Source: JBFMAI01 sp040755725 (GTDB lineage: Bacteria; Planctomycetota; Phycisphaerae; UBA1845; Fen-1342). From it: a stretch of DNA of 64,000 bases. The translations under genes and the position numbers were made by a program. Under the pieces are notes generated by a model, which was not told the origin of the DNA, did not search any database, and saw nothing but the letters and a program-made list of their open reading frames with translations. The stretch is from the NCBI GenBank assembly GCA_040755725.1, contig JBFMAI010000039.1:209563-273562 (forward strand), in the 5' to 3' direction. Positions 34,643-44,100 of this stretch are shown piece after piece (within the stretch, counting starts at the first letter, position 1; each line of letters starts with the position of its first letter).

Positions 34643-36393
34643 CAGCCCTCGTCCTCCTCTTCCTCCGGCAGGACGTGCCGATGCTCGTCACGCAGGAAGT
34701 TCAGGATCTGCCGGTCGGCGTCGAAACGGCTCACCCGCCGGAAGATCATCTCGCAGCGCTCCATCGTGGTCGCGCGAATGAGCTGTTTGACGGCGGGAAT
34801 GTCCTTGGGGGCCATGGACAACCGGCGCAGCCCCAGGCCCAGCAGGAGCTGGCCGTAGATCGGGGCGCCGCCCATCTCCCCACACAGCGTCACCTCCACC
34901 TTGCGGCCGCGGGTGGCCCGCACCACCTGGTGAATAAGACGCAACACCGCCGGGTTGTGCGAACTGAACAGGTGCGCCACCCGTTCGTTCGCGCGGTCCA
35001 CCGCCAGCGTGTACTGGGTCAGATCATTGGTCCCGATGCTGAGGAACGCCACCTCCCGGGCGAAGGCGTTGGCCAGCAAAGCGGCGGCGGGGGTCTCGAC
35101 CATCATGCCGACCTTGAGGTCGCGCCGATAAGGCACGCCCTCTTCTTCAAGGTCTTCCATGACATCGGCCAACGCGGCCTTGGCCTGCCGCAGCTCCATG
35201 ACGGTGGTAATCATCGGGAACATGACGCGCACGTCGCCGGCGACGGACGCTCGGAGAATGGCCCGCAGATGGGTCTTGAACAGGTCCAAGTGCAACAGGC
35301 AGTAGCGCACGGAGCGCAGACCGAGTACCGGGTTGTGGTCGCGTTGCGCCCCCATCGCCGGGGTCAGCTTGTCCGCCCCCAGGTCGATCGTGCGAATGAC
35401 GAGCGGCCGGCCCTGGGCCGCCTCGGCGGCGGCGCGAAAGGCCTCGTATTGCTGCTCCTCGGTCGGCAGTCGCGGACTGGACAGGAACAGCAGCTCCGTG
35501 CGGTACAGGCCGACGCCTTCGGCCCCGAGCGCCAACGCCTCCGGAATGTCCTCCGGCACCTCGATGTTGGCCAGCAATTGGACGGACACGCCGTCCAGCG
35601 TGACCGCCGGCTCGTCCCGCAGACGCAAGAGCCGGTCGGTCTGGCGCGCGTGACGGCGCTGCATGCCGCGATAGCGGACGATGGTCGGCTCGTCGGGGGC
35701 GGCCACGACGATGCCGTTGGTCCCGTCGACGATCACCGTCTCCCCGCCCGACACGTCGGCGGTGATGTCGCTCAGGGCGACGACGGCGGGGATGCCCAGC
35801 ATGCGGGCGATGATGGCCATGTGGGAGGTCTGCCCGCCGACGTTGATGGCGAAACCCAGGATGTGACGACGATCGAGCGAAACGGCCTGCGAGGGCGAGA
35901 CGTCGTTGGCAACGATGACCACGGGCTCGGTCAGCCGCGTCATGTCCTCGCGGGCCCGCCCGAGAATGTGGCGCAGCACCCGCCGCTCGATGTCTGCCAG
36001 ATCGCGCACCCGTTCCTTCAAGTACGGGTCGGCCACGTTGCGGAACAGGCGCTGCCGCTCGTTCATGGCCTGTCCGAAGGCGTAGGCCGCCGAGTAGTGC
36101 CGCCGTTCGATCAGCTCCACGACGCCCTCGCGCAGCTTGGGGTCGGCGATGAGCTGTTCGTGAAAGGCGAAGATGACGGCGGTCTTGTCCCCCAGCTTGC
36201 GCGCCGCGGCGATGCGCAGCTCGGCCACTTCCTGGCGCGCGGCCTCCAGGGCCGCGTCGAGGTTGCGGACCTGGGCGGCGCGCTGGGTGGGGTCGATGGT
36301 GCGATGCGGAATGCGGTACTCTTCCGTGTCCAGAACGAGCGCCGGTCCGATCGCCACCCCGGGCGAGGCGTTGATGCCTTTCTTTGTGATCAT
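34642..36393 (-). CDS. ptsP: Phosphoenolpyruvate-protein phosphotransferase (PTS enzyme I)
   Basis: A 583-residue enzyme I that takes phosphate from PEP to an active-site His and passes it to HPr. The N-terminal domain carries GINASPGVAIGPALVL and the phospho-His motif GGQTSHMAIIARMLGIPAVV. The PEP-binding barrel has LGAEGVGLYRTELLFL, DLGADKLTPAMG, NPVLGLRSVRYCL, FPMITTVMEL, FLSIGTNDLTQYTLAVDRAN and VTLCGEMGG (Cys). There is no N-terminal GAF domain, so it has the architecture of PtsI rather than PtsP(Ntr). It lies 124 bp downstream of ptsH and is coupled to the DUF2344 gene by ATGA. Confidence 0.96.
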   Translation of the reverse strand: MITKKGINASPGVAIGPALVLDTEEYRIPHRTIDPTQRAAQVRNLDAALEAARQEVAELRIAAARKLGDKTAVIFAFHEQLIADPKLREGVVELIERRHYSAAYAFGQAMNERQRLFRNVADPYLKERVRDLADIERRVLRHILGRAREDMTRLTEPVVIVANDVSPSQAVSLDRRHILGFAINVGGQTSHMAIIARMLGIPAVVALSDITADVSGGETVIVDGTNGIVVAAPDEPTIVRYRGMQRRHARQTDRLLRLRDEPAVTLDGVSVQLLANIEVPEDIPEALALGAEGVGLYRTELLFLSSPRLPTEEQQYEAFRAAAEAAQGRPLVIRTIDLGADKLTPAMGAQRDHNPVLGLRSVRYCLLHLDLFKTHLRAILRASVAGDVRVMFPMITTVMELRQAKAALADVMEDLEEEGVPYRRDLKVGMMVETPAAALLANAFAREVAFLSIGTNDLTQYTLAVDRANERVAHLFSSHNPAVLRLIHQVVRATRGRKVEVTLCGEMGGAPIYGQLLLGLGLRRLSMAPKDIPAVKQLIRATTMERCEMIFRRVSRFDADRQILNFLRDEHRHVLPEEEEDEG

Positions 36394-36517
36394 GGGCCGC
36401 GTTTTCCGCGGCGCTCGCGGCCCGCCGCTCTCCGGCGCGACCGCGTTGTGCCGTCATCCTCTTGGGAAGCGGGGGCAGCGCGCGACCCCACCGGTCGCGG
36501 TCACCGCCCAACCGCCG

Positions 36518-36787
36518 CTACGTTTCGCCAAATCCGGACTCGACCAGTCCGCACAGGGCCTCGACGAGCTGCTCCGCGTCGTCGCCGTCGGCCACAACCC
36601 GCACCTTGGTGCCCTGGGTCGCCACGAGCATGAGCATCTCCATCGGGCTCCGTCCGTCGGCCGTCCGGTCCGCGCAATGCACGGTGACGCCGGCCTTGAA
36701 CCGCTGCGCGATGTCCACGAACTGCATGATGGGCCGGAAGTGCAGCCCCTCCTTGTTCGGAATCACGACCTCACGTTCAACCGCCAC
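36518..36787 (-). CDS. ptsH: HPr family phosphocarrier protein
   Basis: An 89-residue HPr. The active-site His is in NKEGLHFRPIMQFVDIA; the usual Ala after the His is Phe here. The position of the regulatory Ser is in GRSPMEMLML, so phosphorylation by an HPr kinase is possible but no hprK is in the window. It lies between ptsN and ptsP on the same strand, completing a soluble phosphorelay. Shine-Dalgarno is weak (GGAC). Confidence 0.94.
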   Translation of the reverse strand: MAVEREVVIPNKEGLHFRPIMQFVDIAQRFKAGVTVHCADRTADGRSPMEMLMLVATQGTKVRVVADGDDAEQLVEALCGLVESGFGET

Positions 36788-36834
36788 GCGTCAGTCCGTC
36801 CCGGCCGCCAAGGTCCCGTCCGCGAGCCGCCCGC

Positions 36835-37314
36835 TCACGACACCGGGGCCTTCTCGTCGGCCTCGTTGAGTAAGTCGAAAATCTTCTCCGTGTCGTCCGC
36901 TTGCCGCAGGAACCTGCGGAACTGCTCCTGCTGCAAGTGCCGGAAGATCAGGTCCATCGCCCGCAGGTGCTCCTCCGGCTGCTCCGACGGGCTGACAATC
37001 AGGAAGACGCTGTACACGGGCTGGCCGTCGAGCGAGCCGAAGTCGACGCCCCGCGCACTCCGTCCGACCGCGGCCACGATCCGCGGCAGCCCATCCACCT
37101 TCACATGGGGCACGGCCACCCCTTTGCCGAACCCCGTCGTCCCCCGCGTCCGCTCGCGCGTCACGATCGACCGCACGATGCCCTCGACCAGACTCTCGTC
37201 GATCAACTCCGCCTTCGCCAGCACCTCCACCAACTCGCGGATCACGCCGTTGCGGTCGGTCGAGCCCAGCTCGGCAACGATCGACTTCCGGTCAATCAGA
37301 TCGAGCAGCTTCAT
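36835..37314 (-). CDS. ptsN: PTS IIA component, PtsN/fructose type
   Basis: A 159-residue EIIA of the nitrogen/fructose class. It has LIDRKSIVAELGSTDRNGVIRELVEVL at the start (two blocks), the phospho-His loop TTGFGKGVAVPHVKVDGL, and the closing strand VFLIVSPSEQPEEHLRAMDLI. The ATG at 37314 is the natural start; the open frame upstream overlaps hpf. It lies 34 bp after hpf and 47 bp before ptsH. With no EIIB or EIIC present it probably acts as a regulator that receives phosphate from HPr. Confidence 0.94.
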   Translation of the reverse strand: MKLLDLIDRKSIVAELGSTDRNGVIRELVEVLAKAELIDESLVEGIVRSIVTRERTRGTTGFGKGVAVPHVKVDGLPRIVAAVGRSARGVDFGSLDGQPVYSVFLIVSPSEQPEEHLRAMDLIFRHLQQEQFRRFLRQADDTEKIFDLLNEADEKAPVS

Positions 37315-37348
37315 GAACCTACTCTCCGAGGGCCGGTGCCCGCCACCC

Positions 37349-37678
37349 TTACATACCCGGGGCCGGACCGGCAGCTCGCGGCGGGTGCTTGCGGTTGCGG
37401 AGCCGTTCCTTGAAACGCCGCAACTGCTCTTCAATCTTGTCGAGCACGAGGTCCACGGCCGCGAACGCGTCCTCGTGCGCTTGCTGCGCCACAAACGGGG
37501 CCGAGCCGGCCGCGTGGACGATCATCTCCACCTGGTGCAGACCGTCTTTGCCCTCGACCACGATCTCGATGGACTGAATGCGGTCCAGGAAGCGCGGCAG
37601 CCGCTCGGCCTTCGTCACGCAATACTCTTTCAGCGCGTCGCTCACGCCCATGTGGCGTCCCGTGACCGAAATCTGCAT
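37349..37678 (-). CDS. hpf: Ribosome hibernation-promoting factor, short form
   Basis: A 109-residue HPF/RaiA protein that binds the small ribosomal subunit and promotes hibernation in slow growth. MQISVTGRHMGVSDALKEYC is the standard N terminus, followed by RFLDRIQSIEIVVEGKDG, VEMIVHAAGSAPFVA and a basic C-terminal end. The dimerising C-terminal domain of long HPF is absent. ATG at 37678 has AGGAG 8 bp upstream. It is first in the hpf-ptsN-ptsH-ptsP-DUF2344-rng block, an order reminiscent of the rpoN-hpf-ptsN locus of proteobacteria, but without rpoN. Confidence 0.94.
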   Translation of the reverse strand: MQISVTGRHMGVSDALKEYCVTKAERLPRFLDRIQSIEIVVEGKDGLHQVEMIVHAAGSAPFVAQQAHEDAFAAVDLVLDKIEEQLRRFKERLRNRKHPPRAAGPAPGM

Positions 37679-38088
37679 GGTGCGCGCTCCTGTCTCGTCC
37701 AGCCGGCCGCCGACGGTCGGCGCCAATCAGATCGCGAACCGACCGGGCAGGCCCTCAGATACACAGCCTCCCCGCTCCCGCTCGCGATCGGAACGCGACC
37801 GGGTCACACCTGAGCGCCACGCCACCGTCTCGGACTTTCCACAACTCACGCGGGAATGTAGCCCATGCCCCGCGCCCCCGTCAAGGACGCAAGCCGGCGG
37901 ACATCGCCCCGCGGCCCCGAGGTTGGAACTCGCCCCCGATGAAGAACTTGCGGCCCCCTGGGGGCACGCCGCTTGGTTGTCCAAGGGTGTTCGGCGGCGG
38001 GCGCGTGGCGGACCGCTCCGCGCACTGGAACCGCCCTCCCCCGACGCCCGTTCGCAACCGACCATCCGAGCAAGGCCGTTCCCCGGAT
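37679..38088. other. Intergenic region between lacI-type gene and hpf, with short tandem duplication
   Basis: A gap of 410 bp. It should hold the promoter of the hpf-pts-rng block, but I see no convincing -35/-10 or -24/-12 pair. At its right edge a 17-bp sequence (ACGGCCTTGTTTGGATG, minus strand) that includes the stop of the regulator gene recurs 28 bp further on with two changes (ACGGCCTTGCTCGGATG). No gene-like frame is persuasive. Confidence 0.4.
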
Positions 38089-39087
38089 TCATCCAAACAA
38101 GGCCGTGGATTGCCTGCGAACCAGGGTCGGCGCGACCCACACCTGCTGCGGCGCGTCCTGCCGCTCTTTCGTCACGCGCTGGATCAACAACGTCATGGCC
38201 CGCCGACCGGTTTCTTCGGCGGCCAGGTCGACGGTCGTGAGCGCCGGCCGGCAGCGCGTTCCCACCAGCTCGTTGCCGATGCCCATGAGGCCGATGTCCC
38301 GGCCGGGGACCCGACCAGCCTCCAGGCACAAGGCAAACAATTCCACGGCCAACAGGTCGTGATTGGCCACAATAGCGCGGACCCCGCCCAGACGCGACCG
38401 CACCTCGGCCAAGCGGTCGCCGCTGCCCGCCGGGGGGATATTCAGCGTGACGCCGGCCGGATCCACTCCGTGGGCCCCACAGATCTCGGCGAACCCCGCA
38501 TGGCACAAGGCAGCCCCCGGTGAGCCGCTTTCGTTCACATACAAGACATTCGGCGCGGCGGCGGGCAGGACGTGACGGCCCGCCAAGCGCCCGGCCTCCT
38601 GATAATCCGGTCCCAGGACGTCGCCGCGACCATCGCTGGTGATGGCGGCGTTCACGCACGGCCGCTCGCCGAGGCTCTCGAGCACGCCGCGCACGAAGTC
38701 GGACGGCAAGGCCGACGCCATCAGGACACCGTCCACGCGCTCCGCAGCCATCGCCCGCAGGTGATCCAGCGCGCGCTCAGCATCGGCCCCCAGTTCGGAG
38801 ATTTGGACGGCGTAGTGCTGCGGCCGCGCGGCTTCCAGGACGCCGCGCAGGTAACCCGTGGCGAAGGAACACCGCAGGTCGGCCACGACCACGGCGACTG
38901 CATAGCGGCGACCGGTGGCCAGGGACCGGGCGGCGTGGCTCGGGGCATAGTTAAGCTGCCGACACGCCTCCAGCACGCGCTGTTTCGTCTTGGGGCTGAT
39001 GTCCGGGCGATCGTTCAGGGCACGCGATACTGTCCCCCGCGACAAGCCCGTGTGACGACTGATGTCTTCGATCGTTACTTTGCTCAT
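38089..39087 (-). CDS. LacI family transcriptional regulator
   Basis: A 332-residue repressor-type protein. The N-terminal helix-turn-helix and hinge are canonical (TIEDISRHTGLSRGTVSRAL, SPKTKQRVLEACRQLNYAP). Residues 60-330 form the sugar-binding fold (YAVAVVVADLRCSFATGYLRG, DVLGPDYQEAGRLAGRHVL, AIVANHDLLAVELF, GLMGIGNELVGTRCRPALTT, VDLAAEETGRRAMTLLI). The ATG at 39087 starts right before the helix-turn-helix. Its own promoter is at 39173-39200. No sugar-use operon is directly adjacent, so its targets are unknown. Confidence 0.93.
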   Translation of the reverse strand: MSKVTIEDISRHTGLSRGTVSRALNDRPDISPKTKQRVLEACRQLNYAPSHAARSLATGRRYAVAVVVADLRCSFATGYLRGVLEAARPQHYAVQISELGADAERALDHLRAMAAERVDGVLMASALPSDFVRGVLESLGERPCVNAAITSDGRGDVLGPDYQEAGRLAGRHVLPAAAPNVLYVNESGSPGAALCHAGFAEICGAHGVDPAGVTLNIPPAGSGDRLAEVRSRLGGVRAIVANHDLLAVELFALCLEAGRVPGRDIGLMGIGNELVGTRCRPALTTVDLAAEETGRRAMTLLIQRVTKERQDAPQQVWVAPTLVRRQSTALFG

Positions 39088-39445
39088 GGCCCTACCCGCC
39101 CGGCTCGGTCCCAGCGCGAACAAGGATCCTCGCCGCCGTCCCGAATTGAAGCACGCTACCGCACCTGATCCTATTCTAGCCTATTCGGCCCAAGGTTCAA
39201 ATAACTTATCGGGATATTCCGGCGGGCGGGTCGGGCGCGTGAGGGGGCACGCCCGAGGCGCTTCGGGGATAAGCTGCGTCGGACGAGGGGAGCGAACCTC
39301 CCGCCGAGCCGCAACTCGGCAGTTCCGGTCTGTCGGGAGCGGCCCACCCGGGGGGCGTTTGCCGGCCCGCTCATCCTGCGGCGGAACCTCGGCCCGCCGA
39401 CTGTCGATGAACGCGCTTCTGCAGCGCGGTGCCCCGGGGGCGCTG
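39088..39445. other. Intergenic region with family A repeat relic
   Basis: This 358-bp gap holds the regulator's promoter and, at 39283-39320, a partial family A repeat (GGGGAGCGAACCTCCCGCCG, then AGCCGCAACTCGGC). The remainder up to 39445 is GC-rich with no plausible gene. Confidence 0.45.
39173..39200 (-). promoter_or_regulatory. Sigma-70-type promoter for the lacI-type gene
   Basis: Reading the minus strand: TTGAAC (39200-39195), 16-bp spacer, TAGAAT (39178-39173). It lies about 86 bp upstream of the start in a locally AT-rich patch. Confidence 0.55.
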
Positions 39446-40774
39446 CTATTCGTCTTCCGGTTCGGCCTCGCCCTCTATGGGCGGCGCTTCCTCGACCTCG
39501 ACCGGCTTCTCCTCCACCGGGAGCTTCGGCAGTTGCTCCTTGGCCCGGGCCGCCGCGCGGGCCTTGGGGTGGGTGTCGAGGATACGCTGGTAGAACTCGC
39601 GCGCCTTGCCGTACATCTCGACCTTGGCAAAGCGCTCCGCGATGTCCAGCCAGCGATCGGCTTCCTCCTCCGCCCACAAGGTGCGGATCGTCTCCTGAAT
39701 CTGCTTGTCGCCCTGGATCCGCTCGATCGCCTGCTCGGCGGCCTTGCTGGCGTCCGTGTCCCCGTAGTCCTCGATCGCCTGCCGGTAGACCTTTAGGGCC
39801 TCGAGGTACCGCCGCCCGGCCTCGTGGTCCGCCGCCTGGTCCAGCAGCAGCTCGCCGCGGGCGTTGTCCAGCGCTTTGCGCACCTTGGGCTTGAGGTCGC
39901 GGGTACCCATCAGGCGACCGATCTCGGTGTCCGCCGCGGCGCCGGTATCGGTGCCCGCGAAACGCACGCTGAGCTCCGCGAGGATGCGAATGGCCTTGTC
40001 GTACTGCTCCTCGTGGGCCGCGTCCTGGGCCTCGACCAGCCACTTCCGGGCGGATTCGTCGATCTGCCGCAGCAGGTCCGCCGCCGCCTTGCCCACCGAG
40101 CTCTCGGCCTCCGCCACCTTCCGAACGTCCAGCACCAGGGTGTACGCCTTGCCATACGCCCCCTTGCGGTGTTCGTTCCGCGCCCGCTCGAAACGGTCCT
40201 TCAGTGACTGTGAATCCGATCCGGCCGGCGGCGTCCGGCGAATCTGGGCCGCGATCTTCTCTTCCAGCTCCTCTCGCGGGTGAAATCGGTTGACCAGCCG
40301 CCCGGACGTATCCAGCAGATAGACCTTCGGGAACGACGACACCTGGTACCGCTCGTCCGTCGGCGCGCCGAAGCCGACGATGAACCGCACATCCTTGCCG
40401 CGGACGGTGGACTCGGCAGCCTCCTTCTTCTGCGGCGTCAGCCCGACGAACGCGACGCCGCGATTGGCGAATGTCCGATGGGCCTTGACGACGATGGGGA
40501 TCGTGTCGGCGGAGGCATCGTCGGTACGGAAGAAGAACACGACGACGACCTGCTCGCGGAAACGCTGCAACCGGGGCCGGCCTTCGAAGTTGGCCCATTC
40601 CGAGGCGGCCAGCTCGGGGAACGACTCGCCCAGAATGGCCTTGGTGGGGCCACTGGGCGCGGCGCTCTCGGGTTCGTTGTCCGGGGGATCCTCTTGGGCC
40701 GACGCGTTGACGCAGAGAAACAGCGCGGACAGCAGCGCGGACGGCAGCCCGGCTCGCCACCAATCGGATCGCAT
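39446..40774 (-). CDS. Exported thioredoxin-fold protein with TPR-like region, redox motif missing
   Basis: A 442-residue secreted protein (signal peptide LLSALFLCVNASAQ). Residues 35-175 look like an AhpC/TlpA thioredoxin fold: SFPELAASEWANFEGRPRLQ, QVVVVFFFRTDDASADTIP, GVAFVGLTP, YQVSSFPKVYLLD. The place of the usual W-C-x-x-C is taken by RTDDASAD, so disulfide chemistry is not expected. Residues 200-420 are helical repeats typical of TPRs (AHEEQYDKAIRILAELSVRF, YLEALKVYRQAIEDYGD, GKAREFYQRILDTHP), then an acidic Pro/Glu tail. ATG at 40774 has GAGGAG 8 bp upstream. The frame extends 5 kb further upstream only as antisense to the next gene. Confidence 0.82.
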   Translation of the reverse strand: MRSDWWRAGLPSALLSALFLCVNASAQEDPPDNEPESAAPSGPTKAILGESFPELAASEWANFEGRPRLQRFREQVVVVFFFRTDDASADTIPIVVKAHRTFANRGVAFVGLTPQKKEAAESTVRGKDVRFIVGFGAPTDERYQVSSFPKVYLLDTSGRLVNRFHPREELEEKIAAQIRRTPPAGSDSQSLKDRFERARNEHRKGAYGKAYTLVLDVRKVAEAESSVGKAAADLLRQIDESARKWLVEAQDAAHEEQYDKAIRILAELSVRFAGTDTGAAADTEIGRLMGTRDLKPKVRKALDNARGELLLDQAADHEAGRRYLEALKVYRQAIEDYGDTDASKAAEQAIERIQGDKQIQETIRTLWAEEEADRWLDIAERFAKVEMYGKAREFYQRILDTHPKARAAARAKEQLPKLPVEEKPVEVEEAPPIEGEAEPEDE

Positions 40775-40966
40775 AGTTCGACTCCTCGGACGGGACGCGA
40801 CGCGGGAAGTTCCCGGGGCATTGGACAGCTTACCGACCCGCCCTTGGGCTGCCAACGACCAGGCGGGCGGGCCCACGATCATCCGCGGTGCGACCCAACG
40901 GACCGGGCCCGCTCCCGGCGACCTGGAGAGCCGTCCTACGAGGGGGCTCAGCCGCCGTTTTTGCCA

Positions 40967-40996
40967 TTGCAGCCAAACACGCACTTGCGGTAAAAT
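40967..40996 (+). promoter_or_regulatory. Candidate promoter for the large surface-protein gene
   Basis: TTGCAG (40967-40972), 18-bp spacer, TAAAAT (40991-40996), 139 bp before the GTG start at 41135, in an AT-richer patch of the 360-bp divergent gap (40775-41134). Nothing else in that gap looks like a gene or repeat. Confidence 0.45.
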
Positions 40997-41134
40997 AAGG
41001 GACAACGGGTCGGCGATTAGCATATGCCGGTGGGGTGGCCGGATGAGCGACGGGCCTAACAAATCCACGTCACGCGCTCGACGGGCCCCGGTGGACCGCC
41101 AGGGTACCCCGAGCATCTCGAAAGGACTAGCGCC

Positions 41135-44100
41135 GTGTTTGCCGCGGGTCAGCGGCCGCACCGGGCCGCATCCAGAGTCTGTACTTGTGCCGTGATGGTC
41201 GTCGTGGGCTGGCTGGTTGCGGCCGGCCACGCCGAGGACGTGATCAACTGGGGGCCCACGCAGTACGCCGAGACTCAGACGCTCTACCGGGACAGTCTCG
41301 AGTACCTGGAGGCCGACGACTGGTGGGGGGCGAGGTTCAATCTGAGCACCGACGCGCTGGAGGTCTCGGCCAAGTTCTGGCGGGGCGAGAACTTCAACGA
41401 CAACACGACGATCGTGTACGCAGAGGTGCGGTCGGCCAGCCCGCCCTACAGCGTCGTGCCCGGCTGGTCGAAGGCCTTCGACCTGAAGGGGTTGACGGGC
41501 GCGGGGCCGGGCGGGGAATGGCGCAGCGTGGAGATGGTCCAGTTGGGCGGGGAGCTGAACGGCACGTATTGGGTCTGCATTCGGGCGGCGGGGACCGTGC
41601 CGGCGCGCGCTGTCCTCAATTACTATGAGATGGACCCCAGCGCGACGTGGGACCCGCTCACCGGACGCTATGTCGAATGGGATGGTCTGATCTACCGGGC
41701 GGCCCACGGTAGTGCGGATACCAACATGGGGGATGCGTTCATCCGCATTCGCCAGAAGCTCGGCTACAACGGCAAACCGACGGCTTTCATTGACAGCATC
41801 GCGCCAAACCCCGCGGTGGCGGGTCAGGTCGTTTCGTTCGACGGTCATGGCGAGGACAGCGGGTCGATCATGGCTTACGAGTGGTCGCTGGCCGACGGCA
41901 CCTTGCTGAGCACGAACAAGGCATTCAATCGCGTTTTCCAGGTCGGAGTATACACCGTTCGCTTCCGGGTACGTGATGACCTGGTTTGTTGGTCGAACTA
42001 CGTTACCAAGGAGTTGCAGGTCGAGGCGGCTACACCGCCGACGATCGGCGACCTGCGCGACGGCGGCGGCACGGATCGGCTGGGCAACTTCATCGCCGGC
42101 CTGCCGATCACCGTCAAGAACACGTACTCGGTCCGTGTGGACCCCGGCAGCTTCGCCGCCGACCACGTGATCTTCAAGATCGCCAAACAGGGCGGGGGGA
42201 TTCAACGCGAGGTCAACACGCAGACGCACGTAGGCAACCGCTGGTACGCGGAATTCACCGTGAGCGACCTGCCAGTAGGGCTGTACACGGCGAGTGCGAC
42301 GGCCTACGACGCGCTCTCCAACCCGTCGGCCACCGTCACCAAGAACTTCGCCATGCTGTCGCGACCGTCGTGGTGGTACCAGAACTGGGTGGGGGACGAC
42401 TCCGTGAGCTGGAACGGTCAGAGTCGTGAGTACACGTTTACGTGTTGGATCTACTATTACCCGCCGTTGTGGTGGCAACAGGACATCAACTTCGACCCCC
42501 TTGGCACACTGGAGAACTCGGCCGGGTTGCGCATCGACGTGCGCGAGAAGTACCTCGGGCTGACAGACGCCTGGACACACCAGGCCAACGGCGGACTCCG
42601 CGCAACCCTGCTGGGGCAGCGCGTCCTGGATGAGCCGTTCGATATCTCTTGGAACAACGCGCAAGCACGATATCAATGGGCCTGGGATTCCGGTACGATC
42701 CTCGATTACTCCACTACCCTTTTCGATGCCACCGTATTCGAGGGCTGGGTCTACGGAGTTGTACACGTCAGTGTGAGGGTCTGTGTTGACTTCGGCATCG
42801 ACGCCAGCCTGACCGTGGATGGGGTTATCAAGAACGACCTTGACCCTGAGAACCTCTGCATTACGCCGACCGTCGGCGCCGAGGTGCCGATCACGGGCGA
42901 AGTCACAATCTACTGGGGTGTGGCCAGTGCCGGTTTCCAGGCCACGCCGCGCTTCGAGTATGACGTTCCTGTCTGCTACTCCTTCAGCCAGGGTGGCGTG
43001 TACCTCCCGGGACCATGCATCCGCTTCCGGGCCACGGCCCACGCTTGGTTGGACATCGCCTGGGGTTACGGGCACTGGGACACCGGGGAGTACACCCTGG
43101 CACAAGCGCAGTGGGGCAGTGGGTGTGACAAGCTCTTCTGGGTTGGGCCGCGCGGGCGGGCCGATCCGCCGTCGCCGTTCCAAAGCCCGCGCATCGCGTC
43201 CGACGGCCAGGGCAACGCCCTGTGCGTGTGGATTCACGACCACAACAGCGGGACGCCGTCGCCCAGTCCGGATGTCTACTACTCGTACTACGACGCCAAC
43301 TTGGCGGTGTGGAGCGTACCGAAGGCGGTGGCGATGACACCGCTGTTTGAGACGGACCCGCGCGTCGTCTTTACCGGCCAGAAGAAGGCGTTGCTGGTCG
43401 TGACGCAGAACCAGCTCACTCAACAGCAATGCGAGAACATGCCGGCGCAACCGCCTTACCAGATTCACGAGGCCATCGTGGCCGAACAGGAACTTGTCTC
43501 GTACACCTACGACGGCGCGCTGGACTTGTGGACCCCGCGCGGCATGGTGAAGACGGATCCGCCCGGGATAATGAATGGCGCCCGCGGCGACGGCCGCGCC
43601 GAACTGGCCGCGGCCTCCGACGGCTCCGGACAAACGATCGTGGTTTGGGTGCGCGATCCCGACGGACACCTGCCGGATGCTCCGCCGCCGCAGGGCGACG
43701 GGGAAGTCTGCGACACGGAGATTTGGGCCGCCCGCTGGCTCGGCGCCGGGTGGGCGCCGGCGCAACGCTTGTCGGCACCGGGCGTCGGCTGCGTCGATCC
43801 CGACGTCGCCTACGACATCTCCGGCAACGGCAACGCCGCCTGCGTGTGGGTTTGCGACCAAGACGGCCAGATGTATGGCAACGGCGACCGGACGATTGAG
43901 TACGCGTACTTCAAGAAGAGCCCCGGCGTCTGGCTGCCCGGCCCGATGCCTGCCGTGCAGGGCATGCCCGGCGTGCTCTGGCCCACCGTCTGCTTTGACA
44001 TGTTTGACCAGCCGGTTGTGGTGTTCACGCAACGCGGCCCCGGCGACGGCAAGCTGCCCAGCGGGGCCTGGTATGGCGAGGGCGTGCACGACTACCTGTT

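Noticed and set aside
39185..39215. tRNA-like GGTTCAAAT sequence upstream of the LacI-type gene
   Set aside because: No acceptor or anticodon stems can be drawn around it; the bases fit better as a -35 element on the other strand.
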